From Sphaerimonospora mesophila NBRC 14179 = JCM 3151 (GTDB lineage Bacteria > Actinomycetota > Actinomycetes > Streptosporangiales > Streptosporangiaceae): a stretch of DNA of 64,000 nucleotides. The DNA is taken from contig BCRI01000011.1 of NCBI GenBank assembly GCA_001552515.1, positions 1-64,000 on the forward strand. Direction: 5' to 3'. The position numbers were made by a program, and so were the translations under genes. Of this stretch, positions 7,719 through 15,506 are shown in pieces. The notes under the pieces are model-generated. The model was not told the DNA's origin and did no database searches. It was given only the letters and a program-made list of their open reading frames with translations. The first letter of the stretch is position 1, and each line of letters opens with the position of its first letter.

Positions 7719-8711
7719 TCAGCCGGGGGAGTGCCGGCGCGGCTGCAGCCGGGCGTTCGGCAGGGCGGGCGCGGGCAGACGAGACGTCCGTCCCGTGTAC
7801 CCGCGCACCTCGCCGAACCGGTCGGAGCCGTCCTCCCACGCTTGGCGGAACTCGACGATCTCCTCGTGGCTGCGCCCCACGAAGTTCCACCACATCACGA
7901 TCTCCTCGGTGAACGGCTCACCGCCCAGCAGGAGCAGCCGGGTCGGTCGGTCACCGGTGTTGTGCAGCACGAGAGTCGACGCTCCCGCCGCCAGGTAGCC
8001 CAGATCGCGGTGGGCCAGCTCGGTGCCTCGGGCGCACACGGTTCCGGTGTCGACCAGGATCCCGTGCTCGAAGCGAGGATCCACCTCCAGTTCCGCCCGG
8101 CCTCCGGGCCGGAGGGTGAGCTCGGCCCCCAGCAAGGGCGTGAAGGTCGGAACGGGGGACACCTGCCCGGCCAGTGACCCGAGGAAGACCCGCATCAGGT
8201 ACTCGTCCGTCTGGACGGGTTCGGGAGCGTGATGCCGGAAATCCCGTGCCGTGTCCCGTGCGGCGTCCGGCAGCGCCACCCACAGCTGGACGCCGTGCAG
8301 GGTCGTGACCGAGGGCACGGAGACCTCCGAATGCGAGATCCCGTGACCTGCGGTCATCAGGTTCAGCTCGCCTGGACGTACACGGGCGTGCACGCCCAGG
8401 CTGTCGCGATGCTCGATCTCCCCGGCGAACAGCCAGCTGACCGTCTGGAGACCGGTGTGCGGATGAGGTGGTACGTCCATGCCGCCGGTAGTGGCCACGT
8501 CGTCCGGGCCGTAATGGTCGGCGAAGCACCACGCCCCGATCAGTGATCGGCGCCGCTGCGGGAGGGTCCGGTGGACGTTCATCGCCCGGGGCCCGCCCAG
8601 GGGGACCCGCCGCGGTGTCAGGACCTCCACGCCGGCCGCGGCGCCGTCTTCGCCCGCGGGGGAGCCGGCCCGGCAGCGCAGCTCGGCTGGTACGGATTCC
8701 ACGTTGCTCAT
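7719..8711 (-). CDS. Pirin family bicupin protein
   Basis: 330-residue iron-binding cupin protein. The four metal ligands of the pirin family are present: His83 and His85 in PPHPHTG, and His127 and Glu129 in AGHGISHSE. The N-terminal cupin is followed by the pirin C-terminal cupin (about 200-300), with the conserved 'GGEPFTEEIVMWWNFVGRSHEEI'-type segment near 270-290. Family members are iron-dependent redox-sensitive proteins, some with quercetinase activity. The ATG at 8711 has GGAG 10 nt before it; the frame stays open upstream but without similarity. A 30-residue Arg/Pro-rich tail after the cupin is unusual. Confidence 0.9.
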   Translation of the reverse strand: MSNVESVPAELRCRAGSPAGEDGAAAGVEVLTPRRVPLGGPRAMNVHRTLPQRRRSLIGAWCFADHYGPDDVATTGGMDVPPHPHTGLQTVSWLFAGEIEHRDSLGVHARVRPGELNLMTAGHGISHSEVSVPSVTTLHGVQLWVALPDAARDTARDFRHHAPEPVQTDEYLMRVFLGSLAGQVSPVPTFTPLLGAELTLRPGGRAELEVDPRFEHGILVDTGTVCARGTELAHRDLGYLAAGASTLVLHNTGDRPTRLLLLGGEPFTEEIVMWWNFVGRSHEEIVEFRQAWEDGSDRFGEVRGYTGRTSRLPAPALPNARLQPRRHSPG

Positions 8712-9010
8712 GCGGGACGCGCTCCAGGGGACTCGTGCCGGATCGGATGCGCCGGATCGGTCGGCGTCCCCAACCATAACCCGGTTGTCCCGTCTCGCTT
8801 GATCTGACGCCTGTGGCATCTCTCACCTGCGGTGCCGCAGATCGAATGAGACGAACAAGGACGGGTTCGGCGCTCGGCCCGCTCGGCCACGCACACCTCA
8901 ACGTCCTGGGCCCGCTACTTCATCTCCTCCTCCACGCCGTCTGAAGGCCTGCCCCGGCCTGCCTGACGGCGTCGGCGAGGAGGGGGCCCGGGCCGAGGCG
9001 GTTCGATGGG
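8712..9010. other. Intergenic region without a gene
   Basis: Promoter and leader of the pirin gene on the right-to-left strand plus the hairpin at 8934-8972. No coding potential recognised. Confidence 0.5.
8934..8972 (-). terminator. Stem-loop after DUF4267 gene
   Basis: ACGCCGTC (8934-8941) pairs with GACGGCGT (8965-8972), with an inner AGGCC/GGCCT stem. It lies 38 bp past the stop of the leftward DUF4267 gene. Confidence 0.5.
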
Positions 9011-9388
9011 TTACGTGATGAGCAGGAGCGTGCTGATCGCCAGCATCACCACTGCGGTGGCGCCGTGGATGCCGTAGACGGCCGTCTTGGGCCCGTTGCT
9101 GCGCAGCACGATCACCGCGTCGCCGACGGGTATGGCGCAGGCGGCCAGCAAGAACCAGCCCAGCAGGTGGGTTGTCCCGCCGACCAGCAGGATGAAGAGG
9201 AAAAGCCCTGAGGCGATGTCGCGCACGCCCTTGACGTACAGCCAGGCGTGGAAGCTCCGGTCCTCGGTCGGCGTGTCGGGGATCCCGAAACCGACCGCGG
9301 CCTGCGGCTCCCAGAAGGCGCGGGCGCCCATGAAGATGATGCCCGCGCCGATCAGTCCGGCGAGCACTGTGGCGATGTTGCTGAGCAT
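9011..9388 (-). CDS. DUF4267 four-helix membrane protein
   Basis: 125-residue membrane protein with four hydrophobic segments. Typical DUF4267 elements are 'GARAFWEPQAAVGFGIPDT' near residue 22-40 and 'YVKGVRDIASGLFLFILL' in the second helix. The family has no established function and is often found as a single gene beside regulators or small oxidoreductases. Start ATG at 9388. No clear operon partner; the next gene on this strand begins 94 bp away. Confidence 0.85.
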   Translation of the reverse strand: MLSNIATVLAGLIGAGIIFMGARAFWEPQAAVGFGIPDTPTEDRSFHAWLYVKGVRDIASGLFLFILLVGGTTHLLGWFLLAACAIPVGDAVIVLRSNGPKTAVYGIHGATAVVMLAISTLLLIT

Positions 9389-9482
9389 GGGTCGTCTCGC
9401 CTTTCGGGAGCAGTTAGTTCTACGGGCACATTCCAGGTGGCGGGTGGGTCGCGGGGCGGGGCGTATGCCGTCGCCGGTGCCA

Positions 9483-9956
9483 TCACCGTTCGCAGTCGTC
9501 GACGAAGTGGTTGTCGTGGGCTTCGTGAAGCCGGCTCAGGTCCCGCTCGTTCACGGTGGCGAGCTGCGCGAAGTACTCCTCCCGGGGCACGCCTGGCGAG
9601 AGTGCCATGAGGAGGGTGGCAGGTTCGGCGTGTTCCTTCCGGAGCGCGTGTACGCCACCCATCGCGGCATGCGCGGTGTCGCCGGGCAGCAGTGTTCGCC
9701 AGGCCTGACCGTCGAAGTAGTCGACTTCACCTTCTTCGACGATGAAGGTCTCGCTGAAGGTCGTGTGAAAGTGCGGGGCAGGGCCTCGGCTGGAGGGCGA
9801 CATGCGCCACCGGTAGATGCTCACGATCCCGCTGGTCTCCGCCGGGCCGGCGAGGACTTCGATCGTCGATCCGCCGGCGCCCAGCCGGATGGTTCGCGTC
9901 TTTCGAGCTCGCTCGGGTCGGTCGCAGAACCAGGCCGTCGGCTTCGTCTCAGTCAT
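9483..9956 (-). CDS. Single-domain cupin protein
   Basis: 157 residues with one cupin barrel. The first metal motif is PHFHTTFSETFIVEEGEVDY (His-x-His...Glu) and the second half is LLPGDTAHAAMGGVHALR. The protein probably binds a divalent metal and a small ligand; oxygenase, isomerase or sensor roles are all known in the family. It is divergent from an ArsR-family regulator (10039), with an 82-bp gap containing a 16-bp tandem repeat, so the regulator may control it. Confidence 0.82.
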   Translation of the reverse strand: MTETKPTAWFCDRPERARKTRTIRLGAGGSTIEVLAGPAETSGIVSIYRWRMSPSSRGPAPHFHTTFSETFIVEEGEVDYFDGQAWRTLLPGDTAHAAMGGVHALRKEHAEPATLLMALSPGVPREEYFAQLATVNERDLSRLHEAHDNHFVDDCER

Positions 9957-10000
9957 GACGCGAGTCTCGGGGCTTCGCCGCTGCGCTCGCGCTCATTTCG

Positions 10001-10033
10001 GCGGTGGCCTAATAATGCGGTGGCCTGACAATG
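10001..10033. repeat. 16-bp tandem direct repeat before ArsR gene
   Basis: GCGGTGGCCTAATAATG (10001-10017) is followed directly by GCGGTGGCCTGACAATG (10017-10033), 15 of 17 identical. Each copy ends in ATG. The repeat sits between the divergent cupin and regulator genes and includes a TAATAAT that could be a -10 box. Confidence 0.6.
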
Positions 10034-10038
10034 GGGAG

Positions 10039-11001
10039 ATGATCCGCTATCGATTGGGCGCCGGTGCCGCGAGCGTGCGATGGGCGATGTCGCCGATCCA
10101 CGAAGTGGTCAGTCTCGCCCGGCTCCTGACCGAACCGCGGCGTCACCCGATGTTCCACCAGTGGCTTCGCCGTCGCCACCACCGTCTCTCGGGCCTGGAC
10201 CTCACGGCGCTCACGGTCTTCATGGCCGATGGCGCGTATCGACCCGACTTCCTTGACCCATCGCCCATGTCCAGTGAGCCGACCTTCGAGGAAGGCATGG
10301 ATGCCCTCCTCTCCACCCCGACGGACCAGGTCTACGCCGAGCTGGTCGACGCCACGATCGGACGTGGGGCAGAAACCGGCCGCCGCCTGCTCGACGACCC
10401 CGACCGAGCCAGATCGGCGGCCGCCGATGCGGTGCGCCGCCTCTGGAAGGCGGCCGTGGAACCGGAGTGGCCGTCAATGCGGCAGGCGCTGCGTGCCGAG
10501 ATGCTGGACCGGGCCATCCAGGTCAACCGCGAGGGGCTGCGTACAGTCCTTCCGCGCCTGCACCACTCCGCGGCGTACGAAGGCGACACCATCACGGTCG
10601 AGTCGGACGTCGACATCGACGTCGACCGCCCCGAGGGACTCGTTCTCGTTCCGTCGCTGTTCATCACCGACCGGGTGCAATGCACCACCTCAGACCACTG
10701 GACTCCGGCGATCTATTACCCGGCGTCCGGACGGTACCTCTGGGCGACGCCTCCCACTCCGAAATCCCTTGACCGGCTTCTGGGAGCGACTCGATCGAGG
10801 ATCCTGGCCGCGCTCACCACTCCGCTGCAGACGACCGTTGTGGCCAGGCTGGTGAGCGTCACCACCCCGACGGCCAGCGAACACCTGGCGATCCTGCGAG
10901 ACGCCGGGTTGATCGACAGCAGCCGGGCCGGTCGTACGGTCACGCACGAGCTCACCGAAGCCGGCCGTGCTCTCCTGGACGCGGCCTCGCCGCGACCATG
11001 A
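10039..11001 (+). CDS. DUF5937-ArsR family regulator
   Basis: 320 residues. The N-terminal two-thirds is the alpha-helical DUF5937-like sensor region ('AMSPIHEVVSLARLLTEPRRHP'). The C-terminal 70 residues are an ArsR winged helix (RSRILAALTTPLQTTVVARL, then VTTPTASEHLAILRDAGLI). I use the ATG at 10039 because MIRYRL... is where the family usually begins. The ATG at 10015 is in frame and possible, but both starts lie inside the tandem repeat. Divergent from the cupin gene, a likely target. Many paralogues occur in Streptosporangiales and Streptomyces. Confidence 0.82.
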   Translation: MIRYRLGAGAASVRWAMSPIHEVVSLARLLTEPRRHPMFHQWLRRRHHRLSGLDLTALTVFMADGAYRPDFLDPSPMSSEPTFEEGMDALLSTPTDQVYAELVDATIGRGAETGRRLLDDPDRARSAAADAVRRLWKAAVEPEWPSMRQALRAEMLDRAIQVNREGLRTVLPRLHHSAAYEGDTITVESDVDIDVDRPEGLVLVPSLFITDRVQCTTSDHWTPAIYYPASGRYLWATPPTPKSLDRLLGATRSRILAALTTPLQTTVVARLVSVTTPTASEHLAILRDAGLIDSSRAGRTVTHELTEAGRALLDAASPRP

Positions 11002-11052
11002 CTGCTCCGGGAGCCGTCCGAACCCGCCGTACGGCTCGCGCCTTGTCGACCC

Positions 11053-11598
11053 CTACAAGAACGCCCTCGCGACGATACCGACGACAACCCCCACGGACTC
11101 CACCGCGAAGATCACCACCAGGGTGAACCCGCGGAAGAACCGAAGTCTCAGGAGCATCCCCATCACGGTGATGAAAACCAGGCCGATGAAGAAGTTGAAG
11201 AGCGCTCCCAAAACGCCCTTCATTCCCCAGAATCCAGCCCGGTCGCGCCCAGCGGTGATCCGGGCGGGATAGACAGAGCCGGGCTCGGCCCACGAGAAGG
11301 CGCCGACCGCCACCTCCTCGCCGGTGGCGTCGTACACGAATCTCCCCGTGCATATCTGCCTGCTGGACCTGCCGGACCTCAAGTCGTGGCACTCCAGGAC
11401 CGTCAGGGATCCGGGAGCGCCGGCGAGTCCGGTCGCCAGTCCGATGTCGACCACTGCGGGAACGGTGGCCGTCAGGGTCCATCCCACCGTCGCCACGGTC
11501 ACGACGATGAATGAGCCGATCTTGATGAACAGTGACTTCCGGGGGGTGCCGCTCCCCGGGGTCCCGCGCGAATCCCCGCGACGGCTGGAGGAGCGCAT
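11053..11598 (-). CDS. Hypothetical three-helix membrane protein
   Basis: About 181 residues from the ATG at 11598. A basic N-terminus is followed by a helix (SLFIKIGSFIVVTVATVGW). An extracytoplasmic domain of about 75 residues has two cysteines (LECHDL and RQICTGRF) that may form a disulfide. Two further helices end the protein (ALFNFFIGLVFITVMGMLL; FTLVVIFAVESVGVVVGIVA). No family recognised. The start is uncertain, since only a weak AGG precedes it. It converges on the ArsR gene, ending 51 bp from its stop. Confidence 0.65.
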   Translation of the reverse strand: MRSSSRRGDSRGTPGSGTPRKSLFIKIGSFIVVTVATVGWTLTATVPAVVDIGLATGLAGAPGSLTVLECHDLRSGRSSRQICTGRFVYDATGEEVAVGAFSWAEPGSVYPARITAGRDRAGFWGMKGVLGALFNFFIGLVFITVMGMLLRLRFFRGFTLVVIFAVESVGVVVGIVARAFL

Positions 11599-11604
11599 GC
11601 GTAA

Positions 11605-11622
11605 GGGAGACCTGACATCGGT
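11605..11622. repeat. 18-bp sequence repeated at 13155-13172
   Basis: GGGAGACCTGACATCGGT is identical at 11605-11622 and 13155-13172, flanking the interval that holds the secreted protein and the broken recombinase. A degenerate third copy lies at 13136-13150. Confidence 0.6.
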
Positions 11623-11927
11623 ACGAGGGCGCATGGCGTCACCGTGGAGCAAAGCGTTTGCGACCTGGTTGGAAACCAGTTGGGACCTGGCCGTCGAAGG
11701 TGGACCCAGATCAAACGCCCTGAATGACTCCGGGGGACGCGCCCTCGTGAACCGCGTTCTCGCCGAGAACGAGAAGGCCGGGTTCATCGATGAAGGGCTG
11801 AACGTGACCGCTTGACTCGAACGTGCGCGGACTCTTGCCCGATCTTGTCCGAATGCGGCAATCGAGTCAGAATCAGTTCAGCCTTCAACTACTTGGTTGG
11901 AGGGTCACCGCACGGATGAGGAGAGGC

Positions 11928-12362
11928 ATGAAGCGCACCATCTCCGTTCTCGCCGCCACCATCGGCGTACTCGGCGCCACGCTCACCGCCATCAGTCCCG
12001 CGTCCGCGGCCACCCCCGCAGTCGACTGCTCCACGGGCGGGTACACCCGCGTTGTGAACAGCTTCGTCCCCACCAACGTCCAGCGGGCGGCGGTGGACGG
12101 TCGTATCTACATGGCCAATGGTCCGGTGGCGTACACGTACGAGGTCTGCCTCGACATCCCGGACACCTCGACATTCACGATCGAGGTACGGATGCGGGCC
12201 GCCGACGGGTCCACGAGCGTGTTCGTGGACGACCGGCCCGGGGACAAGGTCTTCAGCTACTCGCCCGGCGCCAACAGCTTCTGGCAGGTCTACGGCACGA
12301 TGACCGGGCCCGACAGCACCTACATCTACTACACCTGGAACGAGAAGCAGATCCCGGAGTGA
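11928..12362 (+). CDS. Secreted hypothetical protein
   Basis: 144 residues with a Sec signal peptide: MKRTISVLAATIGVLGATL, then AISPASA-ATPAV, with cleavage likely after ASA. The mature part of about 115 residues is rich in beta-forming residues with two cysteines (AVDCSTGG and EVCLDIPD), probably one disulfide. GAGGAGAGGC stands directly before the ATG, which fixes the start; two earlier in-frame ATGs would spoil the signal peptide. No domain recognised. Monocistronic. Confidence 0.8.
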   Translation: MKRTISVLAATIGVLGATLTAISPASAATPAVDCSTGGYTRVVNSFVPTNVQRAAVDGRIYMANGPVAYTYEVCLDIPDTSTFTIEVRMRAADGSTSVFVDDRPGDKVFSYSPGANSFWQVYGTMTGPDSTYIYYTWNEKQIPE

Positions 12363-12486
12363 CTTGGAACAGGCCGGCCGCCTCGCTCGGCGAGGTGGCC
12401 GGCCCTACCCGCTCTCCGAGCTCTGACCCACCGTGCAGAGTGGCCGGCGACCCTCTTTCCCGCCCCGTCGCTTCGTGCCCGGCTAG

Positions 12487-13019
12487 GTCGGCCGCGACTT
12501 GGCGAATGGACTCAGTGTCGACGTCGCCAGCGGCGCGAAGGCGTCCCGCCCGAAGCTCGACCTCGTCATGCGGTTGCTGCGCGAGGGCGACACCTTGAAG
12601 GTCGCCCGGCTCGACCGCTCTCCCGCTCCGTGCCGCACCTGGTGACGCTCGGTGCCGAGCTGCGCGAGCGCGGCACCGGACTGCACGTCATCGAGCAGGG
12701 CATCGACACCGTCACCATGGAAGGGCGGGCGATGTTCGGGATGCTGTCGGTTTTTGCTGAGCTCCAGCGCGAGCTGATCGTGGCGAACACGAACGACGGG
12801 CTCGCCTCAGCGCGAGCCCGCGGCCGAGTCGGCGGGCGCCGGCCACGGCTCACGGCGGACCAGTCCGCGCTCGCCCAACGGCTCTACGACGAGCGGGAGA
12901 AGACCGTCCAGCAGATCGCCGACATGTCCGGCGTGCCGAGGTCGATGGTGTACGGGCACCTCAACAAGGCCAAGACCGTCCCCCGTCAGCCGAAGAAGAC
13001 GAAGGTCACGAAGCCCTGA
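12487..13019 (+). pseudogene. Serine recombinase (resolvase/invertase), truncated and frameshifted
   Basis: Relic of a Pin/Hin-type serine recombinase. From 12520 one frame reads DVASGAKASRPKLDLVMRLL, then GDTLKVARLDR. After about 12615 the match continues in another frame (SVPHLVTLGAELRERG, HVIEQGIDTVTMEGRAMFG, ending in a helix-turn-helix VQQIADMSGVPRSMVYGHL). One missing base near 12618 (cgc-tc-tcc where cgc-ctc-tcc is expected) explains the shift. The N-terminal 45-50 residues with the catalytic serine are absent, and an in-frame TAG lies at 12484. It cannot encode an active enzyme. Confidence 0.85.
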
Positions 13020-13326
13020 CCGCTCCTTTGCACCGTGGGCCAGGGACAGGAGACCGGGGCCTCCTCGCCTCGTTACCCGCTCCTGAGGACACCACTGCCG
13101 ACGAGAGGATCAACACCATGATCCACCGACTGCGGGGAGATCACATCGGTTCTCGGGAGACCTGACATCGGTCCCGCCTGGGCGGCTCCGTCCGGATGAC
13201 TCACGTCGAAGATTACTTGTGGGAATTACACGTCTCACAAGTTATCCGTTCCGTTCAGCGGCGCAACAGATAGGGATTTCTGAATTTTGATTTCCAGAAA
13301 TACAGAAAATCGGTAGGCTGGCACGC
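13020..13326. other. Intergenic region with repeats and AT-rich palindromes
   Basis: Holds the second copy of the 18-bp repeat (13155-13172) and, from 13205 on, an AT-rich stretch unlike the neighbourhood. Two inverted repeats are seen: ACTTGTG (13215-13221) with CACAAGT (13236-13242), and ATTTCTG (13276-13282) with CAGAAAT (13295-13301) plus a further CAGAAAAT at 13303. No gene. It probably forms the promoter/operator of the coiled-coil gene. Confidence 0.55.
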
Positions 13327-14532
13327 GTGACGATTCCCCCCAAGACGGGCAGCGCGCCGCCCGTGACGACGCGGGCCTGCAAGCACTGCGGCGCCGCGAT
13401 AGAGCAGCAGGTGAGGCGTGGCAGGCCCAGGGAGTACTGCCCGCAGGGGGCCTGCCAGGCCGCCGCCAAACGGGAAAGGGAGATGCGCCGCGCCGCCCCC
13501 GGGCTGGAGGGGGCGCTCGCCCGGGTGGAGGACCTGTACGAACGCATGGAAAAGGGCCTGGCGGCCGCGATCGAGCCGCTCGCCCAGGTGCTCGCCGACG
13601 AGCTGAGCCCCGCGGGAGTCGAGGCGAAGCTGAGCGCCGTCCAGGCCGAGGCGCACACCCGTGTCGCCATCGCCCGCACCGAGCGCGAGCAGGCGCTGGA
13701 ACAGGTGCGGCTGGCACGTGAGGCCACGCAGGCCGCCCGGCGGGAGGCGCAGGAGTCCCGGCAGGCGGCCGAGGATGCCTATGCCGAACGTGACAGCGCG
13801 TTCGCCGACGCCGAGACCGCCCGAGAGCAGGCACTGGCCGCCCTGCGCGAGGCGGCGAGCACCGAGCGGAGGGCCCAGCAGGAGGCCGCCGCGGCCAAGC
13901 GCCGGGCAGAGGCGGCCGAGACCGCCCGTGAGCAGGCCGTCAAGGAACTGACCACACGGGTCGACCAGGCCGTCTCGGAAGCACGCCAGGCGCGAGCGGA
14001 CGCCGTACGGGAACGGCAGGAGCACGAACGAGCCGCCGCCGAGGCCACCGCGGCGAAGAACGAGGCCGAGCTGGCCCGGCGCGCACACCGCGAGGCCGAG
14101 CAGGCCAGTGCGGCAGCGCTCGCCCGAGCCCAGGCCGCCGAGGCCGAACGCGACCGCGCCGTCACTCGCGCCGAAGCCGAACGAGATCGGGCGGTCGGCC
14201 AGGCGCATGCCGAACGCGACCGCGCGCTGTCCCACGCGCAGGCGGCCGAGACGGCCAGGGACCAGGCGGTGGCGGCTGCGGCGCGGGCCGCGGCCGAGAC
14301 CGAGCAGGCCCACGAACGGGCACAGGCCGCCAGGGACGAGGCGCATCGCGCCGTCGAGCAGGCTCGTACGGCCATCGCCGAGCGGGAGCGGCTCCAGGCC
14401 GAGCTGGCGCTGGAGCGGGCCCGCCTGGCCGACCTGCGGGCGCAGCTCGACGTGGCCAGGGCGGAGGCCGCCCAGCTTCGCGAGCGCGCGGTGGCCGCCG
14501 AACTCCGCGCGGCCACGCCCGACACGCCATGA
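13327..14532 (+). CDS. Zinc-knuckle coiled-coil protein (KfrA-like)
   Basis: 401 residues from GTG 13327. Four N-terminal cysteines, Cys18 and Cys21 (CKHC) with Cys38 and Cys43, look like a small zinc site. From about residue 50 to the end it is almost uninterrupted alpha-helix rich in Ala, Glu, Arg and Gln, with heptad-like repeats (for example AEAERDRAVTRAEAERDRAV), a long coiled coil. Plasmid KfrA proteins and coiled-coil proteins of actinomycete integrative elements share this design; they bind DNA near their own promoter and form filaments. The AT-rich palindromic promoter and the recombinase relic upstream support a mobile-element origin. Function inferred only. Confidence 0.7.
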   Translation: MTIPPKTGSAPPVTTRACKHCGAAIEQQVRRGRPREYCPQGACQAAAKREREMRRAAPGLEGALARVEDLYERMEKGLAAAIEPLAQVLADELSPAGVEAKLSAVQAEAHTRVAIARTEREQALEQVRLAREATQAARREAQESRQAAEDAYAERDSAFADAETAREQALAALREAASTERRAQQEAAAAKRRAEAAETAREQAVKELTTRVDQAVSEARQARADAVRERQEHERAAAEATAAKNEAELARRAHREAEQASAAALARAQAAEAERDRAVTRAEAERDRAVGQAHAERDRALSHAQAAETARDQAVAAAARAAAETEQAHERAQAARDEAHRAVEQARTAIAERERLQAELALERARLADLRAQLDVARAEAAQLRERAVAAELRAATPDTP

Positions 14533-14729
14533 AGCAGCCCGTGAGTTCCTCCGGGGCGCCATCAATCGAGATCCGGTCGGTGGTGCTCGAGCCCGCCGAA
14601 TGCGCCGTGCTGAGTCCGGAACGCGAGGACTACCTGCGGACGCAGATCGCGCACCGATTAGGTTTCCGCGCCGCGCCCGTCTGTAGGTGTGAGATCGACT
14701 CAGGGAGGCTGACACGATGCGGAAACTGA
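14529..14729 (+). CDS. Small hypothetical ORF coupled to coiled-coil gene
   Basis: 66 residues; its ATG overlaps the coiled-coil gene's stop (ATGA). The first 45 residues (IEIRSVVLEPAECAVLSPER) look like a folded protein. The rest runs into the next gene's ribosome binding site and start, so the 3' end has probably been cut by recombination. Family unknown. Real coding is plausible but not certain. Confidence 0.4.
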   Translation: MKQPVSSSGAPSIEIRSVVLEPAECAVLSPEREDYLRTQIAHRLGFRAAPVCRCEIDSGRLTRCGN

Positions 14730-15301
14730 TCTTCGGCATGAACGTGACCCTGGACGGCTACATCGCCGCGCCCGGCGACGACATCGGCTGGAGTGGAGGG
14801 GAGGGACCGGACTCATCGCCGAGCGCCGAGCTGTTCCAGTGGTGGTACGACCAGATGCGGGCGAGCGATCTGTCGCTGTACGGGCGCAAGCTGTGGGAAA
14901 CGATGAGCTCCCACTGGCCGACCGGCGACCAGCGGCCCGACGCTACCCCGGCGGAGACCGAGTTCGCGCGCCTCTGGCGGGACATGCCGAAGGTGGTGTT
15001 CTCATCGACGATCAACAAGGTCGACTGGAACACCCGCCTGGTCACCGGCGACGCGGTCGCCGAGATCGCCCGGCTCAGGGCCGAGGACGGCGGCCCGATG
15101 GACATCGGCGGCGCGACGCTCGCCGGGGCGGCCATGCGGGCCGGGCTGATCGACGAGTACGCGCTGGTCACCGTGCCGGTCCTGGTGGGCGGCGGCACGC
15201 CGTTCTTCACCGCGCTGGACAGCTGGATGAACCTGAACCTGGTCGAGACGCGGACATTTCCCGGCGGCGTGGTGCTGACCCGATACGAGACGAGGCGATG
15301 A
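14717..15301 (+). CDS. Dihydrofolate-reductase-like (RibD C-terminal) protein
   Basis: 194 residues of the RibD-C/DHFR fold. Features are MNVTLDGYIAAPGDDIGW at the N-terminus, LYGRKLWETMSSHWP around the cofactor site, KVVFSSTINKVDWNTRL, and DIGGATLAGAAMRAGLIDEY in the C-terminal half. AGGGAGG precedes the ATG with a good gap. A standalone NADPH-dependent reductase of unknown substrate, a distant paralogue of the protein at 5596. The start lies inside the end of the small upstream ORF, a sign of a recombination join. Confidence 0.88.
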   Translation: MRKLIFGMNVTLDGYIAAPGDDIGWSGGEGPDSSPSAELFQWWYDQMRASDLSLYGRKLWETMSSHWPTGDQRPDATPAETEFARLWRDMPKVVFSSTINKVDWNTRLVTGDAVAEIARLRAEDGGPMDIGGATLAGAAMRAGLIDEYALVTVPVLVGGGTPFFTALDSWMNLNLVETRTFPGGVVLTRYETRR

Positions 15302-15506
15302 GCACGGGCCAGATGCTCGGCTCGTAAGGCCAGGTCGAGATTCTTCCCGGCGTGGCTCACCGTGACCCTCGGCGATGGGCGATGAGCGAACCTTTCCCCG
15401 GCCCTTCCTTGCGTTCCGGGTGAGCTGGTGACCGACTCGCTGGACATGAGGACGACGGTGACGCCGGCCCGTGCGCTGGACTCGTCGACGATGGGGACTT
15501 GTCTGA

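Noticed and set aside
13112-13167. Small ORF MIHRLRGDHIGSRET
   Set aside because: It has a purine-rich site, but its sequence consists of the repeated 18-mer region; no conservation can be argued.
14716-15301. Riboflavin biosynthesis role for the DHFR-like proteins
   Set aside because: Only the RibD C-terminal fold is present; no deaminase half and no rib genes nearby.
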